Part shown: in pieces, positions 45,461-54,614 of the stretch
How positions within the stretch are numbered: the stretch's first letter is position 1
Layout: every line of letters starts with the position of its first letter
From: Pseudomonas sp. IPO3778
Lineage (GTDB): Bacteria > Pseudomonadota > Gammaproteobacteria > Pseudomonadales > Pseudomonadaceae
Length of the DNA: 64,000 nucleotides
Assembly: GCF_013386825.1 (NCBI RefSeq)
Contig: NZ_JACARC010000014.1
Coordinates: forward strand, 62,001 to 126,000
Direction: 5' to 3'
Notes under the pieces: generated by a model
What the model was told of the DNA's origin: nothing
The model's database searches: none
What the model saw: the letters and a program-made list of their open reading frames with translations, nothing else
Position numbers and translations under genes: made by a program

Positions 45461-46072
45461 TCAGTGGCCCTGGGCGACGTCGCTTACGGCACCCGGACAG
45501 GGATTCACCAACTCCGAATACTCAAACTCCGTGAAGTACGGAATCTTCGTCCCCGGAATCATGCCGCCTGCGTACTTCTTCTTCCCGCTCGGCCTGACGG
45601 CTTTCGCGCCAGCACCGATCAACAGTGGCTGACCATTGGCCAACAAATAATCCACCATCTCCCGGTGCATCGCGCCATTCCAGTGTTTGTCTGCATCCAG
45701 CGGCAGCAGCACAAAGTTGGAGTCCGCCGTAAACATGTTCAGCGCTTCCGCCGCTTCCCGCGAGGTGGCGGTATGGCCGCACAGTACTTCAGCGGTTTTC
45801 AGGGAATACGCAGGCACATGCCGGCCACTCTGATACTTGCTCAGGATCAGCCCTTTGCGCGTCAGCACCGCCAAGCCTTGCTCGGCATGGCAGATCGCCT
45901 CGTCGCCGTACTTCAGTTTGCAGAAGTTGGTGTAGGAGATGTCGATGATGTCACTGCCGGAAACCCCCAGGTCTTGCTCTATCTGGGCGCGGGCTTGAGG
46001 GGTTTGGTACGGGATGCTGCAGCCGCCCAGCAGGAGGGCGGTCACTAGGGTAATCAGCGGTAAAGCACGCAT
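45461..46072 (-). CDS. predicted lipoprotein
   Basis: A 203-residue protein from ATG 46072 (MRALPLITLVTALLLGGC...), with signal peptide and lipobox LLGGC. AAGGA lies 12 bases upstream; longer in-frame starts upstream lack support. The mature part has Cys residues (NFCKLKYGDEAIC, LCGHTATS) that may form disulfides. It converges on the acetyltransferase gene with five bases between stops. No family named. Confidence 0.75.
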   Translation of the reverse strand: MRALPLITLVTALLLGGCSIPYQTPQARAQIEQDLGVSGSDIIDISYTNFCKLKYGDEAICHAEQGLAVLTRKGLILSKYQSGRHVPAYSLKTAEVLCGHTATSREAAEALNMFTADSNFVLLPLDADKHWNGAMHREMVDYLLANGQPLLIGAGAKAVRPSGKKKYAGGMIPGTKIPYFTEFEYSELVNPCPGAVSDVAQGH

Positions 46073-46300
46073 GGAAATTCCAGTCCTTGGAGTGGGAACG
46101 TGGCTGGCGATTAACGCGCAACCGGTGAAACCAGAGGGGGTGTTGGGTTTCGCAAGAAACCTGCGGGACAAGCAACCGTTCACGGGATGGCTGCACACGA
46201 TACAGCCCGTGGTGGGGGCCTTTATACAACCTCCTGGCAAAGCCGGGTAGTTGCGGGTCGCTCTCGTCGTTGTAGACCGTGCCACCCTGGCGCTGTTGCG

Positions 46301-47245
46301 TCAAACCCCTTGGCGCACAAAACACTGCTCCACCACCGACGTGCCCCACTGCTGCCCTTCCTGCTCGGACGCCAGCACAAAGCCCGCCTGTTCATACAGC
46401 GTGCGCGCCACATCCAGGCCTTTGAACGTCCACAGCCGCACCGCCGGGAACCGGTGTTCGTCACAAAAATCCAGCGCCTCTTTCAGCAGCCGTTTACCCA
46501 CACCCTGACCGTGGGCCGACGGGTCCAGGATGAAGCAGCGCAAGATCGCCTCGCCGTTTTCGCCCTCGCCATCAATGGCGATCGAACCCACAATCTGCGT
46601 GCCATCCAGCACCGCCCACACGTCGTTGCGCGGGTTGGCCAGGCGCCCCATCAACTCGGCCATGTCCGCTGCCACCAGGCTTTCGAACGGCTGGCCAAAA
46701 TTCGCATGTTTGGCGTAGTACTCGGCGTGCATCTGCGCGATGCGCCCGATCACGCCCGGGCGGTAGCCACGGGCAATTCTGTAAGGCCTGGGTTGCCGGG
46801 CACCGGTGCGTTGGGTGTGCAGGGCACCGGCGTATTGATCCAGCCCGCGGCTGACGGCCTGTTGCTGTTCGCTGGACAGGTCAGCAATCGCCTCGCCCAC
46901 CTGCCGCCGGGCAAAGGCTTCGATGTCACCCCGGGTGTGCTGGCCTCGCGCGGTGAGCCGCAGTTTTTTCGAGCGGGCGTCGTCCTCGTTGGCAAACTCT
47001 TCCAGCTCGCCGGCCTCGATCAGCTTGCGCACCATGCGGCTCACTGACGATTTTTCCAGCCCCAGCAACGTGACCAGCTCCGCCGCCGTCAGCGGTCCAC
47101 GCTCGCCTATTTCGACGAGGGTGTGCACCGATGACGGTGGATAACGGCTGGCCGCCAACTTCGGCTGCATAAAACCCAGCTCTCGCACCATAAGACGCGA
47201 GGCGCAGCGGATCTGATCGATAAGGTCTGGCCGGGAACGGTTCAC
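46301..47245 (-). CDS. MarR-family regulator fused to a GNAT acetyltransferase
   Basis: A 314-residue protein from GTG 47245 (AAGG upstream); a longer start is possible. Residues about 1-150 are a MarR winged helix (LTAAELVTLLGLEKSSVSRMVRKL); residues about 160-314 are a GNAT domain (AILRCFILDPSAHGQGVGKRL, YEQAGFVL). Such bifunctional MarR-GNAT proteins occur widely in proteobacteria. The regulated gene is not evident. Confidence 0.85.
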   Translation of the reverse strand: MNRSRPDLIDQIRCASRLMVRELGFMQPKLAASRYPPSSVHTLVEIGERGPLTAAELVTLLGLEKSSVSRMVRKLIEAGELEEFANEDDARSKKLRLTARGQHTRGDIEAFARRQVGEAIADLSSEQQQAVSRGLDQYAGALHTQRTGARQPRPYRIARGYRPGVIGRIAQMHAEYYAKHANFGQPFESLVAADMAELMGRLANPRNDVWAVLDGTQIVGSIAIDGEGENGEAILRCFILDPSAHGQGVGKRLLKEALDFCDEHRFPAVRLWTFKGLDVARTLYEQAGFVLASEQEGQQWGTSVVEQCFVRQGV

Positions 47246-47342
47246 GGGAAAAGCCTTTGCCTGAAGAGATGGATATTTAGTTGTATCGCACAACCATATG
47301 CAAATCAACTGGCGCGCACTTGCCAAATAGCGGCGCAGCGAT

Positions 47343-47361
47343 GAAGATGAGATTCATTATC
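47343..47361 (+). promoter_or_regulatory. Fur box upstream of the ECF sigma gene
   Basis: GAAGATGAGATTCATTATC agrees with the 19-base Fur consensus GATAATGATAATCATTATC at 15 positions and lies nine bases before the sigma factor start. It implies iron repression of the sigma/FecR/receptor unit. Confidence 0.7.
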
Positions 47362-47369
47362 AAACAAAC

Positions 47370-47885
47370 ATGTTTCGGGTTTACGCCATGCCCTGCGAGC
47401 AACACATCGTGCAAACCCTGTATGCAGACCACCATCGCTGGCTCTGCGGGTGGCTGCGCAAACGCCTGGGTTGCGTCGACCACGCGGCGGACCTGGCCCA
47501 GGACACCTTCGTGCGGGTGCTGACCCAACGCTCCACGCAACCGTTGCGCGAGCCCCGCGCGTACCTGAGCACCATCGCCCGCAGCCTGATGATCGACATG
47601 TTCCGCCGTCGCGCACTGGAGCAGGCCTATCTGGAAACCCTGGCCGCCCGCCCCGAAGCGCTGGATATCTCGCCTGAAACCCGCCTGCTGATCATCGAAA
47701 CCCTGGTGGAAATCGACCGCTTGCTCGACGGCCTCGGCGGTCGCACCCGGGAGATTTTCCTGATGGCCCAACTCGATGGCTTGAGCTACGTGGAGATCGG
47801 GCGGCAGTTGAAGGTGTCGGTCAACACCGTGAAGAAACATGCGGTGCGCGCCCTGATGCATTGCTTGCTGGCAGCCGAGGAGTAA
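47370..47885 (+). CDS. ECF RNA polymerase sigma factor, FecI type
   Basis: A 171-residue protein with sigma region 2 (HHRWLCGWLRKRLG, AADLAQDTFVRVL, PRAYLSTIARSLMIDMFRR) and region 4 (LDGLGGRTREIFLMAQLDGLS split over two helices, YVEIGRQLKVSVNTVKKH). An alternative ATG lies at 47388. It directs transcription of the siderophore receptor gene downstream when the FecR anti-sigma is signalled by the loaded receptor. Iron control is by the Fur box just upstream. Confidence 0.92.
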   Translation: MFRVYAMPCEQHIVQTLYADHHRWLCGWLRKRLGCVDHAADLAQDTFVRVLTQRSTQPLREPRAYLSTIARSLMIDMFRRRALEQAYLETLAARPEALDISPETRLLIIETLVEIDRLLDGLGGRTREIFLMAQLDGLSYVEIGRQLKVSVNTVKKHAVRALMHCLLAAEE

Positions 47886-47888
47886 GCC

Positions 47889-48827
47889 GTGGCACTGGAT
47901 CATGCGACCCTCGAAGCGGCCGCACGCTGGTACGTGGACCTGCGTTGCGACGAGCTGGATGACACCACCCGTGAAGCCCATCGGCGCTGGCTCGACGGTG
48001 ACCCGCGTCACCGCCAGGCATGGGAGCGGCTGACCCGTTTGCAGGAGCGCTTTGAGCGCGTCGGCCCGGGCATCGCACGCCCTACGCTCAGCAGTGCCCG
48101 CGCCAAGCGGCGTGAAGTGCTTAAGGTGCTGTCGCTGCTAGTGGCGGCGGGCGGCACGGGCGCGTTGGCATGGCGTACCACCCCGCTGCCGTCGCTGATG
48201 GCCGACCAGCGCACCGCCACCGGGGAGCACCGCCGCTTGCGCCTGGACGACGGCAGTCAATTGCAGTTGAACACGGCCACCGCGGTGAATATCAGTTACA
48301 GCCCGCACCTGCGGGAAGTGCAATTGCTCAGCGGTGAAATCCTCATCGACACCGCCCGCGACACACAGGCCCGGCCGTTCGTGGTGCACACCCGCGAAGG
48401 CAGTATCCGCGCCCTGGGCACGCGGTTCATCGTGCGCAGTGCAGCCGATCGCACCCACGTCTGCGTGCTGGAACATGCCGTAGAAGTGCGCACCGCCCAC
48501 CTGAGCCCCACGGTGCGGGTGGAGGCCGGCCAGCAGCTGGCGTTCAGTGAAGACGCGGCCGGCAACGTGCAACCGGCAAGCCAACAAGCCGACGCCTGGA
48601 CCCACGGCATGCTGGTAGTAAATGACTGGCGACTGGGGGATTTCATCAGTGAATTGCAACGCTACCGTCCCGGTCACCTTGCCTGCGACCCGACGGTGGC
48701 AGCGATGCGTATTTCGGGGGCGTTTCAGTTGGCCAACACCGACACCATCCTCGAAAACCTGACTTCCACCCTGCCGGTGCGCGTGCGCCAATTCAGCCGC
48801 TACTGGACCCGCGTGGAACCCGCTTGA
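47889..48827 (+). CDS. FecR-family anti-sigma / signal transducer
   Basis: A 312-residue protein from GTG 47889, four bases after the sigma gene. The N-terminal cytoplasmic domain (DUF4880; AARWYVDLRCDELDD) binds the sigma factor. One membrane span (VLSLLVAAGGTGALAW, near residues 82-97) follows, then a periplasmic FecR domain (DGSQLQLNTATAVNI, IRALGTRFIVR) that reads the STN domain of the receptor. Confidence 0.92.
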   Translation: MALDHATLEAAARWYVDLRCDELDDTTREAHRRWLDGDPRHRQAWERLTRLQERFERVGPGIARPTLSSARAKRREVLKVLSLLVAAGGTGALAWRTTPLPSLMADQRTATGEHRRLRLDDGSQLQLNTATAVNISYSPHLREVQLLSGEILIDTARDTQARPFVVHTREGSIRALGTRFIVRSAADRTHVCVLEHAVEVRTAHLSPTVRVEAGQQLAFSEDAAGNVQPASQQADAWTHGMLVVNDWRLGDFISELQRYRPGHLACDPTVAAMRISGAFQLANTDTILENLTSTLPVRVRQFSRYWTRVEPA

Positions 48828-48943
48828 AGGCCCGCCCAAAAATAAATCTCGGCGAGGGGTTGTTGATTCTGATTCTCGTTCGACTTGGTAGATAGAGGCG
48901 CCACCGACGCCACCACCACTGCCACAGGGCGAAAGGAAACCGC

Positions 48944-51364
48944 ATGTCCGCGCACACCCCGATGATTGAAACCCCACCCGCCAGCCTGCCCCGCGCCCTA
49001 CGCCGGGCTGCACTCGGCATGGCGCTGGCGACTGCGGCGATTGCCCCGGCAGCCTGGGCCCAGGGCGCCGCTGAAAGTCAGTTCGATATTCCCGCCGGTT
49101 CCGTGAACAGCGCGCTGGCACAGTTCGCCGCCACCGCGGGGGTGAATATTTCTTTCGAACCCGGTGCGGCCCAAGGGCAACAATCTGCCGGTTTGCATGG
49201 CCGCTACACCGTGGACTCAGGTCTGCGCCAACTGCTGGCCGGCAGCCAATTGCAGGCCGTGTTGCTGAGCAATGGCAGCTACTCGCTGATCCCGAGGGTG
49301 GACGGCACGGTGCAACTGGACCCCACCAGCATCTCCGGTAAAGCCACTGAACCCGCCTCCGGCCCGATGGAAGGCTACGTCGCCACCCGCAGCAGCAGCG
49401 GGTCGAAGACCGACACGCCGATCATCGAAATCCCGCAGTCGGTCTCGGTGATCACCCGCCAGCAGATGCAGGCCCAGGGTGCGCAGACCGTCACCGATGC
49501 GTTGCGCTATGTGCCGGGCGTCAAGGTCGAAGCCTACGGCCTGGACCCCAAGGGTTTTGACTGGCTGTACATCCGAGGCTTCAACGGCCAGGCCAGCAGC
49601 GACTACCTCAACGGCCTGCGCCAGCAGAACAACAGCTATGCGTTTTTCCGCAGCGAGCCTTACGCCTTCGACCGCATCGACGTGGTACGCGGCCCGGCCT
49701 CCAGCCTGTTCGGCCAGGGCGACGCGGGCGGCATCATCAACCGCGTGAGCAAGAAGCCCGAGGCCAACCACGTCAACGAGGTGCAGCTCACCGGCGGCAA
49801 CCATGATCGAATGCAGGGCCAGTTCGACATCGGCGGCGCGCTGGATGACGACCAACACCTGCTGTACCGCGTGGTCGGCCTGGCCCGCGATGCCGACACC
49901 CAGGTCGAATACGCCGACGGCCACGAGCTGAAGGACGACCGTCTGTACATCGCGCCTTCCTTCACCTGGACACCGGACGAAGACACCAGCCTGACGGTGC
50001 TCACCGATTTCCTGCGTGACCACAACGGCGGCTCGCTGTTTGCCTACAGCACGCCCAACGGCCACACCACCAACATCTTGATGGGCGACCACAGCTTCAA
50101 CCACCTGGACCAGGAGCAATACAGCCTGGGCTACGAGTTCCGCCATCGCCTGAATGACACCTGGGAATTCCGCCAGAACGCACGCTACGGCCAGGTCGAC
50201 GTGATCTTCCAGAACCTGCTGCCCGCCGCCGTCAACACCAGCACCGGCAACGTGACGCGCATCGCCGACCGCTTCGACCAGCACATGGACACCTTCAACC
50301 TCGACAACCAATTGCAGGCCGACTTCACCACCGGCCCGCTGACCCACAAGCTGCTGATGGGCTTGGACTACACTTGGCAAGACGCCGATATCACCCGCTG
50401 GCGCACCCTCGCACCGAACCTGAACCTCTACGACCCGCAGTATGGCAAGGACATCACCCGGCCCACCTCCGCCAACAGCTTGAGCTCGATCGACTACGAC
50501 CAGACCATCGAGCAAGTGGGCGGTTACCTGCAGGACCAGATCAAGTTTGACGACCACTGGATCCTCACCGCCGGCGGCCGTTATGACTACGTGCGCAACG
50601 CGCTGGACAACCACGTGGGTGCATCCACCAACCAGAAAGACAACGCCTTCACCGGCCGCGTGGGCCTGACCTACCTCACCGAGTTCGGCCTGGCGCCGTA
50701 CGTCAGCTACGCCGAGTCATTCACCCCCAACACCGGCACGGACCGCAATGGCAGCGCCTTCGACCCGAGCATGGCCCACCAGTGGGAAATGGGCGTGAAG
50801 TACCAGCCCACCGACGCCATCCTGATGACCCTGGCGGCCTACGACCTGACCAAGACCAATGTGCTGACCAACGAGATTGTCGGCGGTGTGAACACCGGCT
50901 TCACCGTGGCCTCGGGCGAGCAGCAATCGAAAGGCATCGAAGCCGAGATCAAGGCCCGCCTCGACCAGAATTGGGACCTGATCGCCTCATACACCTACAC
51001 CCACGCTGAAATCACCAAGAGCAACCGTGGCGATGAAGGCAACCGCCCGGCCAACGTGCCCAAGCACATGGCGTCGACGTGGCTGAACTACACCTTCCAC
51101 GACACGGCGCTCAACGGCCTGAGCCTGGGCGGCGGCGCGCGGTACACCGGGGCCTTGTATGGCGATAACGGCAACACTTATCACATCGACAACTACACCC
51201 TGTTCGACGCGGGCGTGAGCTACCCGATCAACAAGAACGTGACGGTCTCGGTGAATGCCCAGAACCTGCTGGACACCGAGTATGTGGCGACCTGTGATGA
51301 CACCTATGAGTGTTACCCGGGGCTGCGGCGTACGTTGCTGACCAGCGTTAAATACACGTGGTGA
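48944..51364 (+). CDS. TonB-dependent siderophore receptor with STN domain
   Basis: An 806-residue outer-membrane protein from ATG 48944 behind AAAGGAA. Signal peptide (cleavage near AWA-QGAAES), secretin/TonB short N-terminal domain (about 45-100) contacting the FecR protein, plug domain (about 150-255; PQSVSVITRQQMQAQGAQTV, RGPASSLFGQGDAGGIIN), 22-strand barrel, and a terminal aromatic residue (VKYTW). A Cys pair sits near the C-terminus (CDDTYEC). FhuE/FoxA/FiuA-type hydroxamate receptors are the closest look-alikes; the siderophore cannot be fixed. Confidence 0.92.
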   Translation: MSAHTPMIETPPASLPRALRRAALGMALATAAIAPAAWAQGAAESQFDIPAGSVNSALAQFAATAGVNISFEPGAAQGQQSAGLHGRYTVDSGLRQLLAGSQLQAVLLSNGSYSLIPRVDGTVQLDPTSISGKATEPASGPMEGYVATRSSSGSKTDTPIIEIPQSVSVITRQQMQAQGAQTVTDALRYVPGVKVEAYGLDPKGFDWLYIRGFNGQASSDYLNGLRQQNNSYAFFRSEPYAFDRIDVVRGPASSLFGQGDAGGIINRVSKKPEANHVNEVQLTGGNHDRMQGQFDIGGALDDDQHLLYRVVGLARDADTQVEYADGHELKDDRLYIAPSFTWTPDEDTSLTVLTDFLRDHNGGSLFAYSTPNGHTTNILMGDHSFNHLDQEQYSLGYEFRHRLNDTWEFRQNARYGQVDVIFQNLLPAAVNTSTGNVTRIADRFDQHMDTFNLDNQLQADFTTGPLTHKLLMGLDYTWQDADITRWRTLAPNLNLYDPQYGKDITRPTSANSLSSIDYDQTIEQVGGYLQDQIKFDDHWILTAGGRYDYVRNALDNHVGASTNQKDNAFTGRVGLTYLTEFGLAPYVSYAESFTPNTGTDRNGSAFDPSMAHQWEMGVKYQPTDAILMTLAAYDLTKTNVLTNEIVGGVNTGFTVASGEQQSKGIEAEIKARLDQNWDLIASYTYTHAEITKSNRGDEGNRPANVPKHMASTWLNYTFHDTALNGLSLGGGARYTGALYGDNGNTYHIDNYTLFDAGVSYPINKNVTVSVNAQNLLDTEYVATCDDTYECYPGLRRTLLTSVKYTW

Positions 51365-51369
51365 TGGGG

Positions 51370-51458
51370 GGCGAGGGGGCTTGCCCCCCGTTGGAGTGCG
51401 CAGCGCTCCTGCTTTCTGGGGCCGCTTCGCAGCCCAACGGGGGGCAAGCCCCCTCGCC
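51370..51458. repeat. REP-type long inverted repeat
   Basis: Arms of 25 bases at 51370-51394 and 51434-51458 are exact reverse complements built around GAGGGGGCTTGCCCCC, with a smaller inner hairpin between. It lies 5 bases after the receptor stop and probably ends or stabilises its transcript. Confidence 0.8.
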
Positions 51459-51581
51459 ACAACAAGCCTCTCATCACCCCAGTCGGGCCTGAAAACCCAT
51501 TCAAGCTCCCCTCCTCCAAACCACTGATGTACATTCACCTGCACGGACAACAGATCATTCTCAAATGAACGGAGTCATCGC

Positions 51582-53408
51582 GTGCTTTCGATTTTCCCCC
51601 GTCAACGCCTTACCACCCTCTCACTGATTACCGTCGCCCTCACCCTTGCCGCCTGCCACAGCGCCACCGCGCCTGAACTGCCGCCCGCTCCGGAACTCGG
51701 CTCGGGCTACCGCACCGACATGAGCGCCCGCCACGCCGAACGTCATATGGCCGCCGCCGCCAACCCGCTGGCCGCCGAAGCCGGGCGGGAGATCCTGCGC
51801 AAGGGCGGCTCGGCCATCGATGCGGCGATTGCCATGCAAGCCGTGCTGACCCTGGTGGAACCGCAGTCTTCCGGGATCGGTGGCGGCGCGTTCATCATGC
51901 TGTGGGACGGCAAGCAGGTGCATGCCTATGACGGGCGTGAAACCGCACCGGCAGGCGCCACTGAGCGGTTGTTCCTCAACGCCGACGGCACGCCGATGGC
52001 GTTCCCCCAGGCTCAGATTGGCGGGCGCTCGGTGGCAACGCCCGGCGTGTTGCGCGCCCTGGAGATGGCCCACAAAAAGACCGGCCACCTGCAATGGGCA
52101 ACGCTGTTCGAGCCGGCCATTCGCCTGGCCGAACAGGGCTTCCCGATCTCGGCGCGCCTGCACAGCCTGATCGCCGCCGACCGCTATATCACCCGCTCGC
52201 CGGAAATGACCGCCTACTTCCTGAACGCCGACGGCAGCCCCAAGGCCACCGGTACGCTGCTGAAAAACCCGGCGCTGGCCAACGTCTTCAAGCGCATCGC
52301 CAAGGAAGGGCCGGACGCGCTGTACCACGGCCCGATTGCCGAAGAAATATCCCGCAAGGTGCAGGGCAACAGCAACGCCGGCAGCCTGACGCTGACCGAC
52401 CTCAAAGGTTACAGCGCGGTTGAGCGGGCACCGTTGTGCACCGACTACAAACGCTGGAAAGTCTGCGGCATGCCGCCACCGTCGTCGGGCGGGATCGCCA
52501 TCGCGCAGATCCTCGGCACCTTGCAGGCCCTGGAAGCCCGCGACCCGCGCCTGGCGTTGGCGCCGTTGAAGCCGGTGAAAAACGACTCCCCGGCAGGCCT
52601 GGAGCCGGTACCCGAAGCGGTGCACCTGATCGCTGAAGCCGACCGCCTGGCCTATGCCGACCGCGCCCAGTACGTGGCCGACTCCGACTACGTGCCGGTG
52701 CCGGTTGCCGGGCTGGTCGCACCGGATTACCTGGCCGGCCGCGCGGCGCTGATTGGTGAACGCAGCATGGGCGTCGCCAAGCCGGGTAAGCCTGCCGGAA
52801 TTCAAGTGGCCTACGCGCCGGATCGCTCGCCACTGCGCATTTCCACCTCGCAAGTGGTGGCGGTGGATGACGTGGGTGGCGCGGTGTCGATGACCACTAC
52901 CGTGGAGTCCGCATTCGGTTCCCATGTGATGGTCCAGGGTTTTTTGCTGAATAACCAGATGACCGACTTCTCGTTCATTCCCGAAGAGAACGGCCAGCCG
53001 GTGGCCAACCGGATTGAGCCAGGCAAACGCCCGCGTTCGTCGATGGCACCGACGCTGGTGTTTGATCGCCAGAGCGGCGAGCTGGTGGCCACGGTCGGTT
53101 CACCGGGCGGATCACAGATCATCGAATATGTGAGCAAATCCCTGGTGGCCATGCTCGACTGGAACCTCGACCCGCAAGCCGCCGTCGGCCTGCCCAACTT
53201 CGGCAGCCGCAACGGCGCTACCGAGCTGGAAGCCGGCTTGTTCAGTGCGCCGTTGAAACAGGCGCTGAAGGACAAGGGCCACGCCCTGAGTGAAATCGAC
53301 ATGACCAGCGGCGCCCAGGCAATCGTTCGGGTGCGAGACGCCCAGGGCAAGGTGTCGCTGATCGGCGGGGCGGACCCACGTCGTGAAGGCGAGGCCCTCG
53401 GGGATTGA
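51582..53408 (+). CDS. ggt: gamma-glutamyltranspeptidase, lipoprotein-like
   Basis: A 608-residue precursor from GTG 51582 behind GGAG. The N-terminus is a lipoprotein signal (TLAACHS). The large subunit starts near residue 50 (HMAAAANPLAAEAGREIL). Self-cleavage should occur before Thr422 (RISTSQVV), making the small subunit that holds SMTTTVESAFGSH and LLNNQMTDFSF. It hydrolyses or transfers the gamma-glutamyl group of glutathione in the periplasm. Normal length for the family. Confidence 0.92.
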   Translation: MLSIFPRQRLTTLSLITVALTLAACHSATAPELPPAPELGSGYRTDMSARHAERHMAAAANPLAAEAGREILRKGGSAIDAAIAMQAVLTLVEPQSSGIGGGAFIMLWDGKQVHAYDGRETAPAGATERLFLNADGTPMAFPQAQIGGRSVATPGVLRALEMAHKKTGHLQWATLFEPAIRLAEQGFPISARLHSLIAADRYITRSPEMTAYFLNADGSPKATGTLLKNPALANVFKRIAKEGPDALYHGPIAEEISRKVQGNSNAGSLTLTDLKGYSAVERAPLCTDYKRWKVCGMPPPSSGGIAIAQILGTLQALEARDPRLALAPLKPVKNDSPAGLEPVPEAVHLIAEADRLAYADRAQYVADSDYVPVPVAGLVAPDYLAGRAALIGERSMGVAKPGKPAGIQVAYAPDRSPLRISTSQVVAVDDVGGAVSMTTTVESAFGSHVMVQGFLLNNQMTDFSFIPEENGQPVANRIEPGKRPRSSMAPTLVFDRQSGELVATVGSPGGSQIIEYVSKSLVAMLDWNLDPQAAVGLPNFGSRNGATELEAGLFSAPLKQALKDKGHALSEIDMTSGAQAIVRVRDAQGKVSLIGGADPRREGEALGD

Positions 53409-53431
53409 TGTGACTCACCGGAGAACTGCGC

Positions 53432-54160
53432 GTGCATAAGGCAAATAACCTCGGCGCCCTGGTGGGCGTCGACCATGGGTTCTGTTCGATTGACGACCCG
53501 TTGCGGCCTGACGAGGTGTTCATCTGCAAGCAGGTGCACAGCGCCACGACCATTGAATGGCGCCCGGAGCTGGTCGCCAATACGGTTGAAGCCGATGGGG
53601 TTTTCAGCCGGGATGTGCGGCCGATCGCGGTGATCACGGCCGACTGTTTACCGCTGCTGATGGCCTCGGAGAGCGGAGATTTTGTCGCGGCAATTCATGG
53701 TGGCTGGAAGGGGCTTCAAGGCGGGATTATCGCCAATGCCATGCAACGGTTTACCGCCGAGGGCGTGGCGCTGGACCAATTGCGGGTTGCGATCGGGCCG
53801 TCGATCAAGCCGTGTTGCTATGAGGTGAGCGGCGAGTTTGTCGCGCAGTTGCAGGCGAGCCAGGGTCACTTATGGCCGGACGGGAATGCGCCGTGGACGT
53901 TCGAGCAGCCGGGGCCGTTGTTGGCACCGGAGATTCAGCCGCCAGAACCCAGGCAGGCCTTGAGTGCGTGGTTTGATTTGAGCCGTTATGCGCTGATCTT
54001 GCTGGAGGCGGCGGGAATCAGGCGTGAACAGGTCGAGGTGAGTGAGGTGTGTACGTATTGCACCTCGCCGGCGTTTGCGAGTTATCGCCGAAGGACCCAT
54101 GACAGCACGGAAAGGAAGACGTTGCTGTATTCGTGGATTTCGCGAAAAGCACAACGATAA
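53432..54160 (+). CDS. laccase-domain protein, YfiH/PgeF family
   Basis: A 242-residue protein from GTG 53432, 23 bases after the ggt stop, behind GGAG. Metal-site residues are visible in ADCLPLLM, AIHGGWKGLQGGI and SIKPCCYEV, and the family ending is CTYCTSPAFASYRRR. YfiH proteins have been described as peptidoglycan-editing factors and as purine nucleoside-processing enzymes. It is probably an extra copy, since the usual chromosomal copy sits beside rluD. Transcribed with ggt. Confidence 0.85.
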   Translation: MHKANNLGALVGVDHGFCSIDDPLRPDEVFICKQVHSATTIEWRPELVANTVEADGVFSRDVRPIAVITADCLPLLMASESGDFVAAIHGGWKGLQGGIIANAMQRFTAEGVALDQLRVAIGPSIKPCCYEVSGEFVAQLQASQGHLWPDGNAPWTFEQPGPLLAPEIQPPEPRQALSAWFDLSRYALILLEAAGIRREQVEVSEVCTYCTSPAFASYRRRTHDSTERKTLLYSWISRKAQR

Positions 54161-54200
54161 AGCGACCTATAACAACACCGTCTCCGGCAACACTCAATTT

Positions 54201-54331
54201 GTGGCGAGGGAGCTTGCTCCCGCTGGGGTGCGAAGCGCCCCCAGAATGAGCTGATGCGTTTTTTCAGGAAGAGCACCGTACCCAGTTTCAGGGCTGCTGC
54301 GCAGCCCAACGGGAGCAAGCTCCCTCGCCAC
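54201..54331. repeat. REP-type inverted repeat pair
   Basis: GTGGCGAGGGAGCTTGCTCC begins at 54201 and its complement ends at 54331; the arms are 28 bases long with one short inner hairpin between (GGGCTGCTGCGCAGCCC). This is the common fluorescens-group REP unit. Confidence 0.85.
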
Positions 54332-54458
54332 AATGGGATCTCACTCATGAAAAGGTTTCGTCAGATTCCCAAACCGATCCTCGATCGGTAACAAAGTTGG
54401 TCTTGCTGATCATGCAAATTGCGAAGATCCTTCGCAAAAAAACCGAAGGCAAGCCCTT
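54332..54458. other. spacer before the antitoxin remnant
   Basis: No gene; CGAAGATCCTTCG at 54422-54434 is a small palindrome of the type used as an antitoxin operator. Confidence 0.3.
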
Positions 54459-54614
54459 ATGCCGCTCACCAAGTACCGACTTAAAAAACGCGACGCCAAA
54501 CGCAACATCGGCGAGGAACTACTCGCTGCAATTGTGGACATCAAAACTGGCCGGTATGGGCAGGTACAGCATTCCGGCCCGTCCAAATCTAAACCCGCAA
54601 AAATCACCGGCTGA
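54459..54614 (+). pseudogene. truncated HigA-like XRE antitoxin
   Basis: ATG 54459 gives 51 residues (MPLTKYRLKKRDAKRNIGEE, then LLAAIVDIKTGRYGQV). This is the N-terminal segment that precedes the HTH in HigA-type antitoxins as I know them; the HTH part (normally LSQAKFAALLGVSVRTL or similar) is absent and the reading ends in [10 protein letters not shown]. No toxin gene accompanies it. Its stop overlaps the end of ddl on the other strand. Confidence 0.6.

Noticed and set aside
49217..50614. A 465-codon minus-strand frame opposite the TonB receptor
   Set aside because: Valine- and glycine-rich shadow of a GC-rich gene; the plus-strand receptor is complete with plug and barrel.
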